Of a stretch of 64,000 nt of DNA, positions 9,413 to 17,890 are shown in pieces (the stretch's first letter is position 1; every line of letters begins with the position of its first letter). The translations under genes were made by a program, and so were the position numbers. Source of the stretch: Roseivivax marinus (lineage in GTDB: Bacteria; Pseudomonadota; Alphaproteobacteria; Rhodobacterales; Rhodobacteraceae); assembly GCF_900109705.1 (NCBI RefSeq), contig NZ_FOAI01000006.1, positions 124,001 through 188,000 of the forward strand, written 5' to 3'. The notes beneath the pieces are model-generated. The model was given only the letters and a program-made list of their open reading frames with translations, was not told where the DNA came from and did not search any database.

Positions 9413-10921
9413 TCATTCGCCGCGCGGGAAGCGCTGGCTTTCCTCGACGATGTTCAGGTCCATGTGGTTGCGCATGTACCGCTCGGACGCTTTCTGAAGC
9501 GGCTGGAAGTCCCACGGGTAATAGCCGCCCTGGCGCAGCGCCTCGTAGACCACCCACCGGCGGGCCTGGCTCTCGCGCACGGCCTCGTCGAAGGCCTCGA
9601 GATCCCAGCGCAGCGCCGCCATCTCGCGGAACCGCTCGATCGTGTCGGCGCAGTCCTTGTCCTCGGCGAGGTTGGTCAGCTCGTGGGGGTCCGCCTCGAG
9701 ATCGAACAGCTGCTCGGGGTCGAGCGCGCAGTTGGTGTATTTCCACTTGCCGGCGCGGAGCGAGACCAGCGGCGAATAGGACGCCTCGGCGGCGTATTCC
9801 ATCGCCACGGGCGAGGTGCGCGTCCCGCCCTGCCCCAGCTTCTTCAGGCTCTCGCCCTCGGTCCACGGCATCACCTCGGCCATGGAGACCCCGGCAAGGT
9901 CGCACAGCGTCGGGCACACGTCGATGGTCGAGACCGGATCGGTCACGAGCCCCGGCTCCATGTCCGGCGCGGACACCATCAGCGGGACCCGCGCCGAGCC
10001 CTCGTGGAAGGACATCTTGAACCACAGGCCGCGCTCTCCGAGCATGTCGCCGTGGTCCGAGACGAAAACGATGATCGCCTCCTGCCGCGTGCGCTCCAGC
10101 ACGTCGAGGATCTCGCCGATCTTGTCGTCGAGATAGGAGATGTTGGCGAAGTAGGCCCGGCGCGATTTCGCGATGTCGGTTTCCGTGATCTCGAAGCTGC
10201 GCCAGTCGTTGGCGTCGAAGATGCGCTGAGAGTGCGGGTCGTGATCCTCGTACTCGAAGGCCGGCACCTCGGGCTGGAGGTGCTCGCAATCCTCGTAGAG
10301 GTCCCAGTACTTGCGCCGCGCCACGTAGGGGTCGTGCGGGTGCGTGAAGCTGACCGTCAGCATCCACGGCCGCGCATCATGGCCCCGCGACAGGTCGTAG
10401 AGCTTCTGCTGCGCGAAGTAGGCCACGTCGTCGTCGTATTCCATCTGGTTGGAGGTCTCCGCGACCCCTGCCCCCGTCACCGAGCCCAGGTTGTGATACC
10501 ACCAGTCGATGCGCTCGCCCGGCTTGCGGTAGTCCGGCGTCCAGCCGAAATCGGCCGGGTAGATGTCGGTCGTCAGACGCTCCTCGAAGCCGTGCAGCTG
10601 GTCCGGGCCGACGAAGTGCATCTTGCCCGACAGACATGTCTGGTAGCCCGCGCGCCGCAGGTGGTGGGCGTAGGTCGGGATGTCCGACGAGAATTCAGCG
10701 GCATTGTCGTAGACGCGCGTCACGCTCGGCAGCTGGCCCGACATGAACGACGCCCGGCCCGGCGCGCAGAGCGGCGAGGCGGTGTAGGCGTTGCGGAAGC
10801 GCGTCGACTTCTCGGCCAGCCGCTTGAGGTTCGGCGCGTGCAGGAAATCGGCGGGGCCGTCGGGGAACAGGGTTCCGTTCAACTGGTCCACCATCAGGAC
10901 GAGGATGTTGGGCCGGGTCAT
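9413..10921 (-). CDS. betC: Choline-sulfatase
   Basis: 502 residues from the chosen ATG, which has an AGGAGG eight bases upstream; an ATG six codons earlier lacks one. It hydrolyses choline-O-sulfate to choline and sulfate. The sulfatase motif C52-A-P-G-R contains the cysteine that is converted to formylglycine. Metal ligands fit the N-terminal V-D-Q-L-N block and the later [10 protein letters not shown] block. No signal peptide is seen, as for cytoplasmic BetC. It is the first gene of the operon. The palindrome at 10976 sits 55 bp upstream. No formylglycine-generating enzyme or transporter gene is nearby. Confidence 0.95.
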   Translation of the reverse strand: MTRPNILVLMVDQLNGTLFPDGPADFLHAPNLKRLAEKSTRFRNAYTASPLCAPGRASFMSGQLPSVTRVYDNAAEFSSDIPTYAHHLRRAGYQTCLSGKMHFVGPDQLHGFEERLTTDIYPADFGWTPDYRKPGERIDWWYHNLGSVTGAGVAETSNQMEYDDDVAYFAQQKLYDLSRGHDARPWMLTVSFTHPHDPYVARRKYWDLYEDCEHLQPEVPAFEYEDHDPHSQRIFDANDWRSFEITETDIAKSRRAYFANISYLDDKIGEILDVLERTRQEAIIVFVSDHGDMLGERGLWFKMSFHEGSARVPLMVSAPDMEPGLVTDPVSTIDVCPTLCDLAGVSMAEVMPWTEGESLKKLGQGGTRTSPVAMEYAAEASYSPLVSLRAGKWKYTNCALDPEQLFDLEADPHELTNLAEDKDCADTIERFREMAALRWDLEAFDEAVRESQARRWVVYEALRQGGYYPWDFQPLQKASERYMRNHMDLNIVEESQRFPRGE

Positions 10922-10975
10922 GCGCGCGCCTCCTGTCATTGCCGGTTAGCCTACGAGGGGAAACCTAGTCATGAC

Positions 10976-10993
10976 TGATTGACTCGTCAATCA
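10976..10993 (-). promoter_or_regulatory. betO: 18-bp palindrome at the betC promoter, candidate BetI operator
   Basis: TGATTGAC-TC-GTCAATCA is a perfect 8-bp inverted repeat with a 2-base centre. On the minus strand it contains TTGATT and TTGACG, either of which could be a -35 element with a weak -10 about 17 bases on, so a bound protein would block the promoter. TetR-family BetI repressors bind ATTGA/TCAAT-type palindromes, which is the reason for the suggestion. No betI gene is in the window. Confidence 0.6.
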
Positions 10994-11044
10994 ATTTTGG
11001 ATCGCGAACCCACCCGCCCTCCTTGAAGGTTCGGGAACGGCACG

Positions 11045-11077
11045 AAAAAACCCGGCGGGTCGCGGGGACCGGCCGGG
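11045..11077 (-). terminator. Intrinsic terminator of the 65-residue gene
   Basis: On the minus strand a CCCGGC/GCCGGG stem with an inner GGTC/GACC stem is followed directly by six T residues. It lies 30 bp after the stop of the small gene at 11107 and separates it from the bet promoter. Confidence 0.8.
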
Positions 11078-11106
11078 CCGTCAGACTGGCGATGTCATGG
11101 ATGGGA

Positions 11107-11304
11107 TCAGGCCTCGATCATGCCCAGGACGTTGTTCTGCGGAAGGCGTGCCACCTCGTAGCCCGTGTCGGTCTTGCGCAGGTTGTAGCCGTAGCCTTTC
11201 ATCCGGAAACGCCACTCGGCGTCTGATACGACCTTGGCGCGCTCGTGCAGGATGAAGGCGCGGACGTCGTGGAAATTCTCGGTCAATGCATTGTTCGCAA
11301 ACAT
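11107..11304 (-). CDS. Small protein of unknown function
   Basis: 65 residues, not recognised. It has no signal peptide or membrane segment and is of mixed charge, with a basic middle (W-R-F-R-M-K-G-Y-G-Y-N-L-R-K) and the end Y-E-V-A-R-L-P-Q-N-N-V-L-G-M. The gene is supported by GGAG six bases before the ATG, by an intrinsic terminator with six T residues after it, and by fitting codon use. It is monocistronic. The basic, aromatic-rich centre could bind nucleic acid, but nothing in the sequence proves it. Confidence 0.7.
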   Translation of the reverse strand: MFANNALTENFHDVRAFILHERAKVVSDAEWRFRMKGYGYNLRKTDTGYEVARLPQNNVLGMIEA

Positions 11305-11321
11305 GGGACACTCCGTAAGGT

Positions 11322-11344
11322 GATGACTTAGTTCTTATGTCATC
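11322..11344 (-). promoter_or_regulatory. Inverted repeat upstream of the 65-residue gene
   Basis: GATGAC and GTCATC form a perfect 6-bp repeat with an 11-base AT-rich spacer, 18 bp upstream of the start codon at 11304. The position fits an operator or a leader hairpin. No -35/-10 pair could be fixed. Confidence 0.3.
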
Positions 11345-11419
11345 GACCTTTGCGCCGGATTGCGGCGAAACCTTGCACGCCGCGGGGTCATTTCCGGCAC
11401 GGAAACGGTCGCGCTTGCG

Positions 11420-12361
11420 TCAGTGCTTTGTTGCGTGGATCGGCGGAGTGATGGCCCGGCGCTTGGCGCGCGCCTCGCGCCAGGTGATGAACGTGACCGC
11501 CGCGATGATGATGCCGCCGCCCGCGACGACGAAGGGATCGGGCGGTTCGGCGAAGAACACCGCGCCCACGATCACGGACCAAACGAGCTGCAGGAAGGTC
11601 ACCGGCTGGGTCACGGTGACCGGCGCGGCGGCGAAGGCGCGGGTCATCGCGTAGTGCCCCGCCGTCGCCGCGCAGGCCACGCCCATGAGGATGCCAAGTT
11701 CGGGCAGCGTCGGCGTCACCCAGTTCGCGAAGGCGAAGGGCGCGAGGCCGATGGTCACGGTGATCGACATCATCGCCACGACGATGGCGGCCGAGACCTG
11801 GGACGAGAGCACCTTCATCGTCAGATACGACCCGGCGAAGACGAGGGCGGTAACCATCATTGCGAAATGCCCGGGGTCGAGCTCGCGGAAGCCCGGGCGC
11901 AGGATCACCACCGCCCCGATCAGCGCCGCGATGATGGCCATGACCCGCCGCGCCGCCATGCGCTCGCCCAGGAACACCACGGCGAGGATCGAGACGTAGA
12001 CCGGGTTGAGGTAGTTCATGGCCGTGACCTCGGCGATCGGGATCCGCGTCATGGCATAGAACCAGCAAATCACGCCGATGGTGTGGAACGCCCCGCGGAG
12101 CGAGAACAGCGTCCACTGCCGGCCCGTCAGCCGCATGTCGGTGAGCTGGCGCCAGGCCGGGATCAGGAACACCAGCCCCAGCAGGTAGCGCAGGAAAGCG
12201 GCTTCGGCGGCGGGGATGCGGCCGCCCAGCGTCTTGACCAGCGCGGTGACCGTGACGAAGCAGAAGCCGGTGAAAATCATCCACGCGATGCCCGCCACCG
12301 GCCGTGAGGGCGGCGTGTCGGAGGCGGCTGCGGGCGCGGTGACGATCTCGGCCTGTGTCAT
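11420..12361 (-). CDS. DMT superfamily (EamA) transporter
   Basis: 313 residues from the ATG at 12361; the frame is open further upstream, but that part is Arg/Pro-rich and unlike a protein start. There are about ten membrane segments in two EamA halves, for example I-A-W-M-I-F-T-G-F-C-F-V at about 25 and A-A-L-I-G-A-V-V-I-L at about 150. Members export metabolites or amino acids, but the substrate cannot be told. The first cytoplasmic part is Ala/Pro-rich. It lies upstream of, and on the same strand as, the 65-residue gene, with a 115-bp gap that probably holds that gene's promoter. Confidence 0.9.
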   Translation of the reverse strand: MTQAEIVTAPAAASDTPPSRPVAGIAWMIFTGFCFVTVTALVKTLGGRIPAAEAAFLRYLLGLVFLIPAWRQLTDMRLTGRQWTLFSLRGAFHTIGVICWFYAMTRIPIAEVTAMNYLNPVYVSILAVVFLGERMAARRVMAIIAALIGAVVILRPGFRELDPGHFAMMVTALVFAGSYLTMKVLSSQVSAAIVVAMMSITVTIGLAPFAFANWVTPTLPELGILMGVACAATAGHYAMTRAFAAAPVTVTQPVTFLQLVWSVIVGAVFFAEPPDPFVVAGGGIIIAAVTFITWREARAKRRAITPPIHATKH

Positions 12362-12553
12362 GCGCGCATCAAGCGTTGCCGACCGGGGACATGCAACCCC
12401 GCCACCGCGGCACGGCGCCGTTGCGCGATTGGCCGGTGCGCGACGCGTGGCGCGGAAGACACCGGGCTGCGGTGGCACCGCGCAGCCGCCGCATGGCGAC
12501 CGTGCGCGGAGCGCGCCCCTGCATCGCTTGCCCATCCATGTGCCCGCACGGTC

Positions 12554-13150
12554 TCAGGCCCCCGCCAGCAGCGCTGCCGCCAGCACCCACATCACGACAC
12601 CGATCAGGGCATCCAGCACCTGCCATGCCCTCGGTCGGGCAAAGACCGGCGCCAGCGCCCGCGCACCGTAGCCGAGAGCGAAGAAGAACACGATGGATGC
12701 GGTCACGGCGCCGAGGCCGAAGCCAAGCCGGTCATCGTATTGCGACGACACCGCGCCCAGAAGCACCACCGTGTCGAGGTAGACGTGCGGGTTGAGCCAG
12801 GTCAGCGCGAGACAGGTCAGAAGCGCCGCCATGCGCGACTGCGCGGCGTCCCCGGCTTCCATCGCAGAGCCCCCGCGCCACGCAGACAGGACCGCTCGCG
12901 CGCCGTACCACAGCAGGAACGCCGCGCCGCCCAGGCGCATGGCGGGCGCGAACCACGGCCATGCCTCCCCGAGTGCGCCCATGCCCGAGACGCCCGCGGC
13001 GATCAGCACCGCGTCCGAGACGGCGCAGGTCAACACGACCGGCAACACGTGACGCCGCATCAGTCCCTGCCGCAACACGAAGGCGTTCTGCGCCCCGATC
13101 GCGAGGATCAGCGACAGGCCCAGCGTGAAGCCCGCGATCTCTGCCTGCAT
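12554..13150 (-). CDS. LysE/ArgO family amino-acid exporter
   Basis: 198 residues with about six membrane segments. The N-terminal G-L-S-L-I-L-A-I-G-A-Q-N-A-F-V-L-R-Q-G matches the LysE/ArgO signature, and L-T-W-L-N-P-H-V-Y-L-D-T-V-V-L-L-G matches the second conserved block (N-P-x-x-x-L-D). It probably exports basic amino acids such as arginine or lysine. The usual LysG/ArgP-type regulator is not adjacent. It lies 192 bp upstream of the EamA transporter on the same strand and is probably a separate unit. The ATG at 13150 fits the family start. Confidence 0.9.
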   Translation of the reverse strand: MQAEIAGFTLGLSLILAIGAQNAFVLRQGLMRRHVLPVVLTCAVSDAVLIAAGVSGMGALGEAWPWFAPAMRLGGAAFLLWYGARAVLSAWRGGSAMEAGDAAQSRMAALLTCLALTWLNPHVYLDTVVLLGAVSSQYDDRLGFGLGAVTASIVFFFALGYGARALAPVFARPRAWQVLDALIGVVMWVLAAALLAGA

Positions 13151-13299
13151 GACGCGCCCCTCCGATCCGCCGGGGCGCAGGCCTAGCCGCCCGCGCGGGC
13201 GCCGTCCAGACGCGCGCCCCGGCGGCGCTTGCCCTCAACCCGGCCCCTGCCCTATAGAGACGGTCGATTTCAGGCACTCCGATCCGACGAGGCATCATC

Positions 13300-14040
13300 A
13301 TGGCCGGCCATTCCAAATGGGCGAACATCCAGCACCGCAAGGGGCGGCAGGACGCCGCGCGCTCCAAGCTCTTCTCGAAGTTCTCGAAAGAGATCACGGT
13401 CGCCGCGAAGATGGGCGACCCGGACCCCGACAAGAACCCGCGGCTCCGGCTCGCGATCAAGGAAGCCAAGGGCCAGTCCATGCCCAAGGACAACATCGAC
13501 CGGGCCATCAAGAAGGCCACCGGCGGTGACGGCGAAGCCTACGAGGAAATCCGCTACGAGGGCTACGGCCCGAACGGGGTGGCAGTGATCGTCGAGGCGA
13601 TGACCGACAACCGAAACCGCACCGCGTCCAACATCCGCTCCACCTTCTCGAAGAACGGTGGAAACATGGGGGAGACCGGGTCGGTCGGCTTCATGTTCGA
13701 GCGCAAGGGCGAGATCATCTATCCCGCTTCCGTCGGTGACAGCGAGGCGGTCCTCGAGGCCGCGATCGAAGCCGGCGCCGAGGACGTGGAAAGCTCCGAG
13801 GACGGACACGTGATCTGGTGCGCCGATACCGACCTCAACGATGTCTCCACCGCGCTGGAGGAGCAGCTGGGCGAGAGCGAGTCGACCAAGCTGGTCTGGA
13901 AACCTCAGAACACCACCGAGCTGGACCTCGACGGGATGCAGTCGCTGATGAAGTTGATCGACGCGCTCGAGGACGACGACGACGTTCAGCGCGTAACGAC
14001 GAACTTCGAAGCCTCCGACGAGGTAATGGCTCAGCTCTGA
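13300..14040 (+). CDS. yebC: YebC/PmpR family regulator
   Basis: 246 residues, the usual length. The start [14 protein letters not shown] is the family signature. The protein binds DNA and, in some bacteria, helps ribosomes at proline-rich stretches. Other conserved blocks are [10 protein letters not shown] and E-G-Y-G-P-N-G-V-A. The acidic C-terminal half is also typical. In many genomes yebC lies near ruvCAB; this is not seen here. A strong intrinsic terminator follows at 14068. Confidence 0.97.
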   Translation: MAGHSKWANIQHRKGRQDAARSKLFSKFSKEITVAAKMGDPDPDKNPRLRLAIKEAKGQSMPKDNIDRAIKKATGGDGEAYEEIRYEGYGPNGVAVIVEAMTDNRNRTASNIRSTFSKNGGNMGETGSVGFMFERKGEIIYPASVGDSEAVLEAAIEAGAEDVESSEDGHVIWCADTDLNDVSTALEEQLGESESTKLVWKPQNTTELDLDGMQSLMKLIDALEDDDDVQRVTTNFEASDEVMAQL

Positions 14041-14067
14041 GCCCGGCCGTCCCGGTTCACGGAATAC

Positions 14068-14102
14068 AAACGGCGCGCCCCGGACGGGACGGGCCGTTTT
14101 TT
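14068..14102 (+). terminator. Intrinsic terminator after yebC
   Basis: The stem AAACGGC / GCCGTTT extends by further GC pairs with a mismatch and is followed by a run of T residues. It lies 28 bp after the yebC stop and faces the end of the LOV kinase gene. Confidence 0.8.
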
Positions 14103-14128
14103 CGTTGCGGGTCTGGCTTGCGCGCGCG

Positions 14129-15250
14129 TCAGCCCTCGCGCTCAAACACCACTTCCACCGATGTGCCGCCGTTCGCACCGGGCTCCACCGTGATCTCAGC
14201 CTCCATCGAGCGGGCCAGTGCCGAGACGATGCTGCCACCGACACCGGGATCGGCCGGCGCACCGGTGGTGTCGAGCGTGCCGTCCGAGCGTGCGGCCTTC
14301 GCCCGCTGCGCATCGAGGCTGTCGGCGCTCCACGGCCAGTTGCTTCCGACCGGCAAGCCTACGCCGTCGTCCTCGACCTTGAGACGTACCCGATCGCCGT
14401 CGCCGGACGCCATCGTCCAGACCACCTCGATGGTGCCGGTGTCGCGGGCAGAGAAGGCGTGCTCCAGCGCGTTCGTCACGAGTTCGGACAGTAGCAGGCC
14501 GCACCGCGCCGCCTGGTCCACGCTCAGCTCGATCGGATCGCAGCGCACGTCGACCTTCACGCCGTCGCGTCCCTCGATCCCCGACAGGACCGACGCGATC
14601 CGTCCAAGATAGGCGCCGGCATCGATCTTGCGGTCCCGCGCACCGTCGAGATTGAGCTTGAACAGTTCCTCGTAGAGCAGCGCGAGCGCCTCGATCCGCC
14701 GCGACAGGGCGGTGAAGCTGTCGGCGGTCACGTCTCGGCGCGCCTGCATCCGGATCATCGACACGACCATGGCGAGGTGGTTTTTCACCCGGTGCTGAAG
14801 CTCGCGCAGCATCTCGGTCGCGCTGTCGCGCAGCTTGTTCGCCTCGCTCCGCGCGGCGGCCGCGCGCTCGGCGTCGAGTTCGCGCTGAAGGCCGAAGAAC
14901 GCGACCACGTCACCCTCGTCGTCCCGGACGGGCGAGATCAGGAGATGGTTGAGGAACGGCGAGCCGTCCGCCTTGTGATTGGTGATCGTCAGCTCGAATT
15001 GCGTCTGCGATTGCAGGCCCTCGCGCAATGCCTGCACGTCTTCGGGGCGGGTGTCCGGCCCCTGAAGGAAGCGGCAATTCCGCCCGAGCGCGAAATCGCG
15101 ACTGTATTGCGTGGTGCGGAAAAAGGCTTCGTTCACGTAGGTGATCGGATTATCGTCGAGCCGCGGATCGGTCAGCACGATCGAAAGCGGAGACTGCCCG
15201 ATCGCACTTCCGATCAGCGACGACGCACTGTTCTCTGACATCCCCGTCAT
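14129..15250 (-). CDS. LOV-domain (blue-light) sensor histidine kinase, HWE/HisKA_2 type
   Basis: 373 residues, soluble. Residues about 14-125 form a PAS/LOV domain with the flavin-binding signature G-R-N-C59-R-F-L-Q; C59 would form the light-induced adduct with FMN. A helical linker (E-L-D-A-E-R-A to about 148) joins it to the dimerisation helix with the phospho-acceptor H153 in L-Q-H-R-V-K-N-H. The ATPase part has the N-box E-L-V-T-N-A-L-E-H-A-F, D-D-G-V-G-L-P and a later G-G-S-I-V. No response regulator is adjacent, so it is an orphan kinase that could feed the general stress response or motility. The start follows GAGGGA by six bases. It probably senses blue light, as in marine alphaproteobacterial LOV kinases. 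Confidence 0.93.
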   Translation of the reverse strand: MTGMSENSASSLIGSAIGQSPLSIVLTDPRLDDNPITYVNEAFFRTTQYSRDFALGRNCRFLQGPDTRPEDVQALREGLQSQTQFELTITNHKADGSPFLNHLLISPVRDDEGDVVAFFGLQRELDAERAAAARSEANKLRDSATEMLRELQHRVKNHLAMVVSMIRMQARRDVTADSFTALSRRIEALALLYEELFKLNLDGARDRKIDAGAYLGRIASVLSGIEGRDGVKVDVRCDPIELSVDQAARCGLLLSELVTNALEHAFSARDTGTIEVVWTMASGDGDRVRLKVEDDGVGLPVGSNWPWSADSLDAQRAKAARSDGTLDTTGAPADPGVGGSIVSALARSMEAEITVEPGANGGTSVEVVFEREG

Positions 15251-15322
15251 TCACATTCCCTCATCGAACGGCGCGTACCGCAGTCCGGCGTTCCTCATCT
15301 GTCATCGTCTGGATATGATTTG

Positions 15323-15336
15323 ACGCCAATTGGCGT
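15323..15336. promoter_or_regulatory. 14-bp perfect palindrome upstream of the LOV kinase gene
   Basis: ACGCCAATTGGCGT lies 73 bp upstream of the kinase start and just before the candidate small RNA. It is a plausible operator that could serve either strand. The binding protein is unknown. Confidence 0.4.
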
Positions 15337-15349
15337 AGATGTATTCCAA

Positions 15350-15446
15350 ATGCTTGAAAACGCAATCTGACGTGCGCGATCTTCTTGGATATGCACTGAA
15401 ATTTGCGTGAACGGCCGGAGACGAGTGCGCCTCCGGCCGTTTTGTT
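15350..15446 (+). ncRNA. Candidate small RNA ending in an intrinsic terminator
   Basis: A plus-strand terminator ends this gap, yet both flanking genes are on the minus strand and no plus-strand gene lies upstream of it. TTGACG at 15320 and a weak TATTCC 16 bases later could be a promoter, giving a transcript of about 100 bases. The proposed 5' end is a guess. The alternative is that the hairpin simply ends the fabF-mltG transcript. Confidence 0.25.
15410..15443 (+). terminator. Strong intrinsic terminator with T-run on the plus strand
   Basis: An 11-bp perfect stem, AACGGCCGGAG with CTCCGGCCGTT, has a 10-base loop and ends in TTTT-G-TT on the plus strand. On the minus strand, downstream of mltG, the same stem has no T-run. 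Confidence 0.75.
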
Positions 15447-15465
15447 GTCACATCGCGGGACAGGC

Positions 15466-16629
15466 TCAGTTGGCCTGCGTGTCCTCGCCCTGTTCGGCCT
15501 CGATCTGGCGCCAGCGGGCGACGTTCTCATTGTGCTCGTCGAGGGTCTCGGCGAAGGCATGTCCGCCAGTGCCGTCCGCGACGAAGAACACGTACTGCGT
15601 CTCGGCCGGGTTCAGCGCCGCCTCGATCGCTGCGCGACCCGGGTTGGCAATGGGCGTCGGCGGCAGGCCCTCGATCACGTAGGTGTTGTAGGGCGTCGCC
15701 TGGCGCAGCTCGGACTGGCGGATTCCGCGGCCCAGCACGCCCTGCCCTTCGGTGATGCCGTAGATCACCGTGGGGTCGGTTTGCAGCCGCATCCCCCGGC
15801 GCAGACGGTTCACGAAGACAGAGGCCACCTGCGGCCGTTCCTCGGCGACGCCGGTCTCCTTCTCGACGATGGACGCCAGCACCAGCGCCTCCTCGGGCCC
15901 GGTCAGCGGAAGGTCGGGCGCCCGGTTGGCCCACGCCTCGGACAGGATGACCTCCTGCGCGCGCTGCATCCGGTCGATCAGGTCGGCGCGGCTGTCGCCG
16001 GGCGCCACCTCGTAGCTGTTGGGGGCAAGCGAGCCCTCCTCGGGGACCTCGACCTCGCCTTCCAGGACGTCGACGCTGCGCAGCTCCTCGACCACCTGCC
16101 ACGAGGTCACCCCCTCGGCCAGAGCCACCCGGTAGCGGGTATCGGAGGCCTCGCGCACGCGGGTGTATTCCTCGGGCACCTCGTCCGCGGCCGGGTCGAA
16201 CTCGGCCATGTCCTCGAACCGGCCCGTGGTCGGGTCGAGCTCACGCACCTCGACCTCGGCGGAGTTGACACCGATCCGGTAGATCACCTCGGTCCCGCAA
16301 GTGGAGGCGCCGCCGCGGGTCACGATGTCCACGATCTCGGCCATCGACGCGTTCTCGGGCACCAGGTAGGAGCCGGCCTTGAGAGACTGGGTCTTGTCGG
16401 AATAGTCCGCGCCGAGCCGCAGGAGCGTCGCGGAGGTGACCGCCCCCTGCTCCGCGAGGTCCTCGCTCACCCGGCTCATGTTCGAGCCGCGCGGCACTTC
16501 AAGGCAGATCGCCTCGGACAGCGGGCCGGCGGTCTCGTATTCCCGCTGGGCCCAGATGATCCCGCCACCCACGAGGAAGACGAGGATCACGAAGAAGGTC
16601 AGCGCGTTGGAGGCGATGTGGCGCCACAT
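15466..16629 (-). CDS. mltG: Endolytic murein transglycosylase MltG
   Basis: 387 residues. One N-terminal membrane helix (F-F-V-I-L-V-F-L-V-G-G-G-I-I-W) anchors the protein, with the rest in the periplasm. It cuts nascent glycan strands and so ends their growth. The YceG/MltG domain carries the catalytic glutamate in A-S-I-V-E-K-E-T-G, followed by A-S-V-F-V-N-R-L-R-R-G-M-R-L-Q-T-D-P-T-V-I-Y. The C terminus includes Y-N-T-Y and G-L-P-P-T-P-I-A-N-P-G. It starts four bases after the fabF stop, so it is cotranscribed with fabF, which is the usual order in related bacteria. Confidence 0.95.
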   Translation of the reverse strand: MWRHIASNALTFFVILVFLVGGGIIWAQREYETAGPLSEAICLEVPRGSNMSRVSEDLAEQGAVTSATLLRLGADYSDKTQSLKAGSYLVPENASMAEIVDIVTRGGASTCGTEVIYRIGVNSAEVEVRELDPTTGRFEDMAEFDPAADEVPEEYTRVREASDTRYRVALAEGVTSWQVVEELRSVDVLEGEVEVPEEGSLAPNSYEVAPGDSRADLIDRMQRAQEVILSEAWANRAPDLPLTGPEEALVLASIVEKETGVAEERPQVASVFVNRLRRGMRLQTDPTVIYGITEGQGVLGRGIRQSELRQATPYNTYVIEGLPPTPIANPGRAAIEAALNPAETQYVFFVADGTGGHAFAETLDEHNENVARWRQIEAEQGEDTQAN

Positions 16630-16633
16630 GGGA

Positions 16634-17890
16634 TCAGGTCACCTGTCCAAAGATGACGCTCGCGTTGGTGCCGCCGAAGCCGAACGAGTTCGACAGAGCG
16701 TAGCGCACCTCGCGCTCGCGCTTCTCGTTGGGTGCGAGGTCGATACGCGCCTCGACCGGATCATCGAGATTTATGGTCGGCGGCACAACCTGGTCACGGA
16801 TCGCGAGGATCGAGAAGATCGCCTCGATCGCGCCGGCGGCGCCGAGAAGGTGCCCGGTGGCCGATTTGGTCGAGGACATGGTGACCTTGTCCACCGCGTC
16901 GCCGAGCATCCGCTCGACCGCGCCAAGCTCGATCACGTCGGCCATGGTCGAGGTGCCGTGCGCGTTGATGTAGTCCAGATCGCCGGGCTCGATCCCCGCG
17001 CGCTTGAGCGCCGCGCGCATGGAGCGTTCGGCGCCGTCGCCGTCTTCGCTGGGCGCGGTGATGTGATAGGCATCCCCCGACAGGCCGTAGCCGCAGACTT
17101 CGGCGTAGATCGTCGCGCCGCGGGCCTTCGCGCGCTCGTATTCCTCGAGCACCACGATGCCCGCGCCCTCTCCCATGACGAAACCGTCGCGGTCCTTGTC
17201 GTAGGGGCGGCTCGCGGCCTCGGGCGTGTCGCCGCGCTTGGTCGAGAGCGCCTTGCACGCGTTGAAGCCGGCGATCCCGATCTCCGAGATCGCGCCCTCG
17301 GCGCCGCCCGCGACCATCACGTCCGCATCGTCGTCGCGGATCATCCGCGCAGCGTCGCCGATGGCGTGGGCGCCGGTCGAACAGGCGGTCACGACCGAGT
17401 GGTTCGGACCCTTGAAACCGTAGCGGATCGAGACCTGGCCCGAGATCAGGTTGATGAGCGCGCCCGGGATGAAGAACGGCGACACCCGACGCGGGCCTTT
17501 GTCGCGGATCAGCAGCGCGGTGTCGGCGATCGAGTTCAGGCCACCGATGCCGGAGCCGATCATCACGCCGGTGCGCAGCTTGTCCTCCTCGGGGGCCTCA
17601 TGGATGCCGGCCTGCCGCACCGCCTGTTCGGCGGCAGCGATGCCGTAAAGGATGAAGTCGTCGACCTTGCGGCGCTCTTTCGGGGCCATCCAGTCGTCGG
17701 GATTGAACGTCCCGTCCGACCCGTCACCCAGCGGCACCTCGCAGGCATAGGTGGTCGCGAGGTGCGAGGCATCGAACTTCGAGATCGTGCCCGCCCCGGA
17801 CTGCCCGTCCAGGATGCGTTTCCAGCTTTCCTCGAGCCCGCAGGCAAGCGGGGTGACAAGGCCCATTCCGGTGACCACGACGCGACGCAT
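16634..17890 (-). CDS. fabF: 3-oxoacyl-[acyl-carrier-protein] synthase II
   Basis: 418 residues from the ATG at 17890 (M-R-R-V-V-V-T-G-M-G). It condenses malonyl-ACP with acyl-ACP in fatty-acid elongation. The catalytic triad is C170 (T-A-C-S-T-G), H311 (N-A-H-G-T-S-T) and H347 (T-G-H-L-L-G-A-A-G), close in spacing to E. coli FabF. The ribosome site GAGGAAGGG lies just upstream. It is followed closely by mltG. acpP, often directly upstream of fabF in relatives, is missing here; instead about 670 bp without a gene lie upstream. Confidence 0.96.
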   Translation of the reverse strand: MRRVVVTGMGLVTPLACGLEESWKRILDGQSGAGTISKFDASHLATTYACEVPLGDGSDGTFNPDDWMAPKERRKVDDFILYGIAAAEQAVRQAGIHEAPEEDKLRTGVMIGSGIGGLNSIADTALLIRDKGPRRVSPFFIPGALINLISGQVSIRYGFKGPNHSVVTACSTGAHAIGDAARMIRDDDADVMVAGGAEGAISEIGIAGFNACKALSTKRGDTPEAASRPYDKDRDGFVMGEGAGIVVLEEYERAKARGATIYAEVCGYGLSGDAYHITAPSEDGDGAERSMRAALKRAGIEPGDLDYINAHGTSTMADVIELGAVERMLGDAVDKVTMSSTKSATGHLLGAAGAIEAIFSILAIRDQVVPPTINLDDPVEARIDLAPNEKREREVRYALSNSFGFGGTNASVIFGQVT

